Below, in pieces: positions 6,339 through 9,472 of a stretch of 9,472 bases of DNA (the first letter of the stretch is position 1; every line of letters begins with the position of its first letter). The position numbers and the translations under genes were made by a program. Under the pieces are notes generated by a model that was not told the DNA's origin, did not search any database, and worked only from the letters and a program-made list of their open reading frames with translations. The stretch comes from Planctomycetota bacterium (GTDB taxonomy: Bacteria > Planctomycetota > B15-G4): contig QNBX01000168.1 in assembly GCA_003644265.1 (NCBI GenBank), forward strand, positions 1-9,472, in the 5' to 3' direction.

Positions 6339-6731
6339 ATGAGCAACGAGACCGCCGCGAAGCTAGACTTCCACACCAAAGAAGCTGGCCAGGCAGTGCG
6401 AGAGCGACCGGTCTCGAACCAAGGCCTTCGGCGCCGTCCGCGCCAAGCTCCTGGCCGTCGGCTCACGGCGCTGCTCGCGGCCGCCAGCCTCGAGGATCTT
6501 CGACACGCGCCCGGCCGTCTGCAGGAGCTGAAGTTCGACCACGCCGGGCAGCTCTCCCTGGACCTGGACGGGCCCTACCGACTGCTCTTGCAACCCGTGC
6601 CGGACACGCACCGACGTCCCGCCGCTCCCGCCGCTCCTGCCGCTCCTGCCGCTCCCGCCGCTCCCGCCAACGTGCCGTGGAGCCAGATCACCCACGTGCG
6701 CATCCTCTGCATCGAGGACACCCATGACTGA
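6339..6731 (+). CDS. higB: HigB/RelE-family toxin, internally scrambled by two compensating frameshifts
   Basis: The open frame encodes 130 residues. Its C-terminal two thirds fit the RelE/HigB-type toxins encoded before HTH-ImmA antitoxins: LTALLAAASLEDLRH, GRLQELKFDHAGQLSLDLDG, YRLLLQPV and the ending WSQITHVRILCIEDTHD. Family members are ribosome-dependent mRNA interferases. The first part fits only after a frame change: after LDFHT (ending 6377) the family-like segment KKLARQCESDRSRTKAF, then GAVRAKLLA, is read in the +1 frame from 6379 to 6456, and the original frame resumes at 6456 with RRLTALL. One extra A in the run 6378-6380 and one missing C near 6455-6456 explain this. As deposited, about 26 residues are wrong and the toxin is probably inactive, unless the changes are sequencing errors. 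A PAA repeat (6618-6668) expands a loop. It overlaps the antitoxin by 8 bases. Confidence 0.75.
   Translation: MSNETAAKLDFHTKEAGQAVRERPVSNQGLRRRPRQAPGRRLTALLAAASLEDLRHAPGRLQELKFDHAGQLSLDLDGPYRLLLQPVPDTHRRPAAPAAPAAPAAPAAPANVPWSQITHVRILCIEDTHD
6618..6668 (+). repeat. 9-bp in-frame tandem repeat (PAA x5) in the toxin gene
   Basis: Five copies of CCCGCCGCT or CCTGCCGCT (6618-6662) followed by a partial copy encode a Pro-Ala-Ala run. It sits between YRLLLQPV and WSQITHV, where related toxins have a short loop, so it should lengthen a surface loop without breaking the fold. Confidence 0.8.
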
Positions 6732-7821
6732 TACGACGATCCAGATCCGCGACCTGTCCCCGCCGGGCGAGATCCTGGCGGAGGCGATGGAAGAGCGCGG
6801 GATCCAGAACGCGGAGCTCGCCCGGCGGGCGGGCCTGTCGGAGAAGCACGTCAGCCAGCTGATCAACGCGCGCGTTCCGCTGTCGATGGATGTGGCGCTG
6901 CAGCTCGAGCGGGTGCTCGGGATCCCGGCGCGCCTCTGGATCAACCTGGAGTTCAACTACCGCGCCGAGCAGAAGCGCGACCAGCTGCGTGCCGACATGG
7001 CGGGCTATGCGCATTGGATGCGGGCGTTTCCCGTGGCGGCCATGCGCAAGGCGGGCTACTTCGGTCAGGCCACGGTGGGGCAGAGCGTCCCGGACCGCGT
7101 CGAGGCTCTGCTGGAGTTCTTCGGCGTCACGTCTCCGCGGGCCTGGGAGAGCGAGTGGGCCCACGCCACGGGGCGCTTCCGGAAGTCGCCCCGGTTCAAC
7201 CCCGACGGCCGCGCGCTGACGGCCTGGCTGCGCCGAGCGGAGATCGAGAGCGCGGCCATCCGCTGCGAGGGCTTTCGGGCGGACCGTTTCCGGCGCGTGA
7301 TGCAGGCGGCTCGCAGCTTGAGCACCTCGGCGCCGGAGGTGTTTGTTCCCGAGCTCGTGTCACTCTGCGCCAGCTCCGGGGTGGCGCTGACACTGATCCC
7401 TGCGCTCCCGAAGCTCGCCATCAGCGGCGTGACCCGCTGGAAGGGCCCGGCCAAGGCGCTGGTCTCCTTGAGTCTGCGGCACAGATCCGATGACCAGCTG
7501 TGGTTCAGCTTCTTCCATGAGTGCTGTCACGTGCTGGAGCACAAGACCAAGGCCATCTACATCGACTCCGCGGCGGACCCCGACGGCGACCCGGTCGAGC
7601 AGCGGGCCAACGCCTTCGCACGCGATGTGCTGATCCCGCCTGACGACTACGCACGGCTCGTCCAGGGCGGCAGGCCCTCGCTGGCCGCGATCAAGGCCTT
7701 CGCGGTGTCGATCGGCATCTCGCCGGGGATCGTGGTCGGCCGGCTCCAGCACGAAGGCGTCCTTGGCCACCAGCACGGCAATGGGCTGAAGCGACGCTTC
7801 GCCTGGGAGTTCGAGCACTAG
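6724..7821 (+). CDS. higA: HigA-type antitoxin: HTH fused to an ImmA/IrrE-like zinc metallopeptidase
   Basis: A 365-residue protein. Residues about 11-70 form an XRE/HigA helix-turn-helix (PPGEILAEAMEERGIQNAEL then RRAGLSEKHVSQLINAR). Residues about 210-320 form an ImmA/IrrE-like peptidase with HECCH (265-269), the HExxH zinc motif, and VEQRANAFARDVLIP (291-305), whose E292 is a likely third ligand. HigA neutralises HigB and represses the operon; in ImmA-type proteins the peptidase can cut a repressor, which suggests possible self-processing or regulated release, an inference. The middle part (about 75-205) is typical of long HigA proteins. The ATG lies inside the end of the toxin gene (ATGACTGA, 8-base overlap), implying coupled translation. 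Its frame is intact, in contrast to the damaged toxin. Confidence 0.9.
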   Translation: MTDTTIQIRDLSPPGEILAEAMEERGIQNAELARRAGLSEKHVSQLINARVPLSMDVALQLERVLGIPARLWINLEFNYRAEQKRDQLRADMAGYAHWMRAFPVAAMRKAGYFGQATVGQSVPDRVEALLEFFGVTSPRAWESEWAHATGRFRKSPRFNPDGRALTAWLRRAEIESAAIRCEGFRADRFRRVMQAARSLSTSAPEVFVPELVSLCASSGVALTLIPALPKLAISGVTRWKGPAKALVSLSLRHRSDDQLWFSFFHECCHVLEHKTKAIYIDSAADPDGDPVEQRANAFARDVLIPPDDYARLVQGGRPSLAAIKAFAVSIGISPGIVVGRLQHEGVLGHQHGNGLKRRFAWEFEH

Positions 7822-7945
7822 CGGGGTTGCGTGTGCAGTGTGGGGTTCGCAGCTCAAGGGGCGTGGTGCAAGGTGTGGAGGCGGCTTGCGCTCAACGCCG
7901 CCTGCTCGGCTACCCTCAGCGGGTCCTTGCCGCCGCACGCGATCC

Positions 7946-8614
7946 ATGCCTCCCCACGACCCCAACCCGCTCGTCGCCGAAGCCGCCGCCGCCTGGGGTC
8001 TGCCCGCGCTGCGCGAGGTCTCCATCGTCAGCAGCGGGCGCATGCGGTCGTCGCTGGGTCTCTTCGACCCGCGTCGCGAGCAGGTCCGCCTGGCCGCTTT
8101 CTTGGCGGGCGGCTCTGCTGCCCTCTACCGCGAGGTCGTGCTGCACGAGCTGGCCCACGCGGCGGTGCACCTGGTTCATGGACGACGTGGCACCCGCGGC
8201 GGCGACAGCGGAGTCCGAACCGGTGATGGCGGAGTCCGAACCGGCGATGGCGGAGTCCGAACCGACGATGGCGGAGTCCGAACCGACGCCCTTGTCCGAC
8301 CGCCCGGAGGTGGCCGCGCCAACACCGCCCGCCCGCGCCCCCACGGCCGCGAGTGGAAGGCCTACATGCGCGCCGTCGGCCTCGACCCGCGCGTGCGCCT
8401 CCCGCGGGATGAGGTGGCGTCGCTGTTACCCGCACCGCCGGCTGGCCGCTCGCCCCGCGCGCGCTGGAAGCACGAGTGCCCGGCGTGCAAGGCCTCGCGC
8501 ACGGCGGGGCGCCCTGTCCGCCGCTGGCGCTGCGCCCGCTGCGTGCAGGCCGGGCTCAAGGGGCTGCTGCGGATCACACGCCAGCCCCCAAGGCAGAGCC
8601 GCGCGCCGCGGTAG
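7946..8614 (+). CDS. SprT-like zinc metallopeptidase with a C-terminal zinc ribbon
   Basis: A 222-residue protein of the SprT/Spartan type. The zinc site is HELAH (67-71), with H133 in PRPHGREWKAYMR as the likely third ligand. The C-terminal zinc ribbon has CPAC (178-181) and CARC (196-199). Relatives act on DNA-bound or cross-linked proteins; the bacterial role is not well established. HELAH and H133 are separated by some 60 residues because a 21-bp tandem repeat encoding GVRTGDG units (residues 89-115) and a Gly/Arg/Pro-rich stretch have been inserted; family members usually have a much shorter loop. ATG 7946 is chosen because the family-like sequence begins there; no Shine-Dalgarno is visible. 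GGCTACCCT at 7908-7916 could supply a -10 box. It follows higA after 124 bases and is probably a separate unit. Confidence 0.82.
   Translation: MPPHDPNPLVAEAAAAWGLPALREVSIVSSGRMRSSLGLFDPRREQVRLAAFLAGGSAALYREVVLHELAHAAVHLVHGRRGTRGGDSGVRTGDGGVRTGDGGVRTDDGGVRTDALVRPPGGGRANTARPRPHGREWKAYMRAVGLDPRVRLPRDEVASLLPAPPAGRSPRARWKHECPACKASRTAGRPVRRWRCARCVQAGLKGLLRITRQPPRQSRAPR
8210..8287 (+). repeat. 21-bp in-frame tandem repeat in the SprT-like gene
   Basis: Three full 21-bp units start at 8210, 8231 and 8252, and a partial one at 8273. Each begins GGAGTCCGAACC and encodes GVRTGDG or GVRTDDG. Units differ at only one or two bases, indicating recent expansion. It lies between HExxH and the third zinc ligand. 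Confidence 0.9.
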
Positions 8615-8638
8615 CCACGACGCCGGGGGCCGTCAACT

Positions 8639-8660
8639 CAGCATGTTGCCGAGCATGCTG
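8639..8660. repeat. Inverted repeat (hairpin) after the SprT-like gene
   Basis: CAGCATG (8639-8645), loop TTGCCGAG, CATGCTG (8654-8660): a 7-bp perfect stem 24 bases after the stop codon, between convergent genes. No T run follows, so terminator function is only possible. Confidence 0.45.
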
Positions 8661-8663
8661 TCT

Positions 8664-8733
8664 CGGCATCCGGCATCCGGCATCCGGCATCCGGCATCCA
8701 ACGCCCAACGCCCAACGCCCAACGCCCGGCATT
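8664..8733. repeat. Block of ten phased heptamers (CGGCATC x5, CAACGCC x4, CGGCATT)
   Basis: Five copies of CGGCATC occupy 8664-8698, four copies of CAACGCC occupy 8699-8726, and CGGCATT fills 8727-8733, all in one 7-base register with no gap. Two different heptamers share one array. It is non-coding, between convergent genes. The unit size recalls the short tandemly repeated heptamers of some bacterial genomes; there are no spacers, so it is not CRISPR. Confidence 0.9.
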
Positions 8734-8760
8734 CGCGCCCGGTGCCCGTGCCCCCTGTGA

Positions 8761-9363
8761 CTACTCGACCTCCGTCATCAGATCATCCAGCGTCACCTCG
8801 TCGCTCAGGCCGCGCACGCGCAGCGTCGCTTTGCTGGGCGCGTCCACCACGCCGAAGCCGGTCGAGGTGCCTACGAAGCGGAAGCGCGTGTTGAGCCGCG
8901 CGGTGGCCGTGCCGGCCTTCAGCTTGGGCTTGAGGATCACCAGCATCCGGGACGACGCCAGCGCGAAGTCGATCTCCAGGTTGATGCCGACGTCGGCTTG
9001 CAGCGCCAGCTCAAGCTGGGTCGCGTAGCTGGTCTCCAGGGCCGCGACGGTGTCGGCGTCCATCAGCAGCTTGAGCCGGCGCGAGGTCGGCTGCTTGCGC
9101 GTCCAGGTGCCGCTCATGGGCAGGAAGCCGTCGTCGTCGAACAGCTCCGCCGACCAGCTCTGGCCGGGGCCGAAGGCCAGATTGACCAGGGCCTCGCCCT
9201 TGGTGCGGAAGCGGCCCACGCCCTTGGCACGCGCGGCGCCGCGGGTGCTGGCGAGGTTCCAGGAGAGCGCGGCGCCCTCGGGATCCAGCGGGAGCTTGGC
9301 GGCCAGGCTGAGGCCGGCGGCGACGAGCAGCAGCAAGACGATGAGGCGACGGGAGCTGAACAT
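8761..9363 (-). CDS. Small predicted secreted protein of unknown function
   Basis: A 200-residue protein read leftward. It begins with a signal-peptide-like segment: MFSSRR, then a hydrophobic stretch (LIVLLLLVAAGLSLAA) and a probable cleavage site near residue 22. The mature part has no cysteine and alternates short polar and hydrophobic stretches (for example SGTWTRKQPTSRRLKLLMDA, then LRVRGLSDEVTLDDL), suggesting a beta-rich soluble fold. I recognise no family. ATG 9363 is chosen because the signal peptide follows directly; open frames extending upstream only read the 17-bp repeat array in successive frames. No Shine-Dalgarno is visible. It converges with the SprT-like gene and appears unrelated to the defence genes. 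Confidence 0.75.
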   Translation of the reverse strand: MFSSRRLIVLLLLVAAGLSLAAKLPLDPEGAALSWNLASTRGAARAKGVGRFRTKGEALVNLAFGPGQSWSAELFDDDGFLPMSGTWTRKQPTSRRLKLLMDADTVAALETSYATQLELALQADVGINLEIDFALASSRMLVILKPKLKAGTATARLNTRFRFVGTSTGFGVVDAPSKATLRVRGLSDEVTLDDLMTEVE

Positions 9364-9472
9364 GGGAGCGGGTTGCCGAGGGGAGTGGGGTGCCAACGGG
9401 GGTGGGGCGCCAACGGGAGTGGGGCGCCAACGGGAGTGGGGCGCCAACGGGAGTGGGGTGCCAACGGGGGTG
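9364..9472. repeat. 17-bp tandem repeat array abutting the start of the secreted-protein gene
   Basis: Units of 17 bases (consensus GGGAGTGGGGCGCCAAC) start at 9364 (diverged), 9381, 9398, 9415, 9432 and 9449, and a partial one runs from 9466 to the window end. The array begins at the base next to the start codon of the minus-strand gene and continues off the edge. Because 17 is not a multiple of 3 the array is unlikely to be coding. It occupies the expected leader and promoter position. Confidence 0.9.

Noticed and set aside
6378..6457. Programmed ribosomal frameshifting in the toxin gene
   Set aside because: Two opposite shifts (+1 then -1) would be needed within 80 bases. No recognised slippery heptamer or strong stimulatory structure was seen; mutation or sequencing error is simpler.
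7886..7916. Promoter TTGCGC / TACCCT before the SprT-like gene
   Set aside because: The spacer is 19 bases and the boxes match the consensus poorly, so it is mentioned only as a possibility under the gene.
7827..8894. A long plus-strand open frame covering the SprT-like gene and the heptamer array
   Set aside because: It is in a different frame from the HELAH and CPAC/CARC motifs and runs through non-coding tandem repeats, giving low-complexity Arg/Pro/Ser sequence.
8664..9472. Repeat arrays considered as CRISPR
   Set aside because: Units of 7 and 17 bases are head to tail with no spacers, and no cas genes are present.

Overview
The window is GC-rich bacterial DNA (roughly two thirds G+C by eye) that looks like part of an accessory or defence island. 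The gene families seen here are spread across phyla, so the host cannot be named. High GC, weak Shine-Dalgarno signals, a short secreted protein of unknown family and abundant minisatellites would fit an environmental high-GC lineage such as Myxococcota, Planctomycetota or Actinomycetota. That is impression, not proof.

Left edge (1-521): no confident gene. Two 23-bp direct repeats at 73-118 resemble the end of an IS21-type element. Region 522-1234: a lone AbiEi-type antitoxin/transcription factor behind a promoter bracketed by two identically built inverted repeats. No AbiEii toxin follows. Region 1256-5163: a tightly coupled two-gene module, a RecQ-family helicase fused to a C-terminal phosphoribosyltransferase (PRTase) domain, then a DprA/Smf-like protein with two C-terminal winged helices. 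The genes overlap by 4 bases (GTGA). The module ends in a hairpin spanning the dprA stop codon and is bracketed by a 32-bp direct repeat (30/32 identical), one copy of which is the 3' end of the next gene.

Region 5208-6158 (minus): an HNH endonuclease with an EVE/PUA-like N-terminal half, a plausible modified-DNA restriction factor. Region 6296-7821: a higBA-type toxin-antitoxin pair. A palindromic operator sits just before the toxin. The toxin gene carries a compensating pair of one-base frameshifts, and the antitoxin is an HTH fused to an ImmA/IrrE-like zinc peptidase. Region 7946-8614: an SprT-like zinc metallopeptidase whose active-site loop is expanded by a 21-bp tandem repeat. Region 8615-8760: a hairpin and ten phased heptamers. 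Region 8761-9363 (minus): a small predicted secreted protein, preceded by an array of 17-bp repeats starting at its ATG and running off the window.

Most of these genes belong to families tied to phage defence, toxin-antitoxin control or DNA processing. The best candidate for a little-described system is the RecQ-PRTase/DprA module, whose DprA-plus-PRTase logic recalls the known ShosTA defence system. Its helicase has also lost every cysteine of the RecQ zinc site. A second theme is repeat expansion: in-frame minisatellites sit in loops or linkers of dprA, the toxin and the SprT-like gene, alongside two intergenic arrays.
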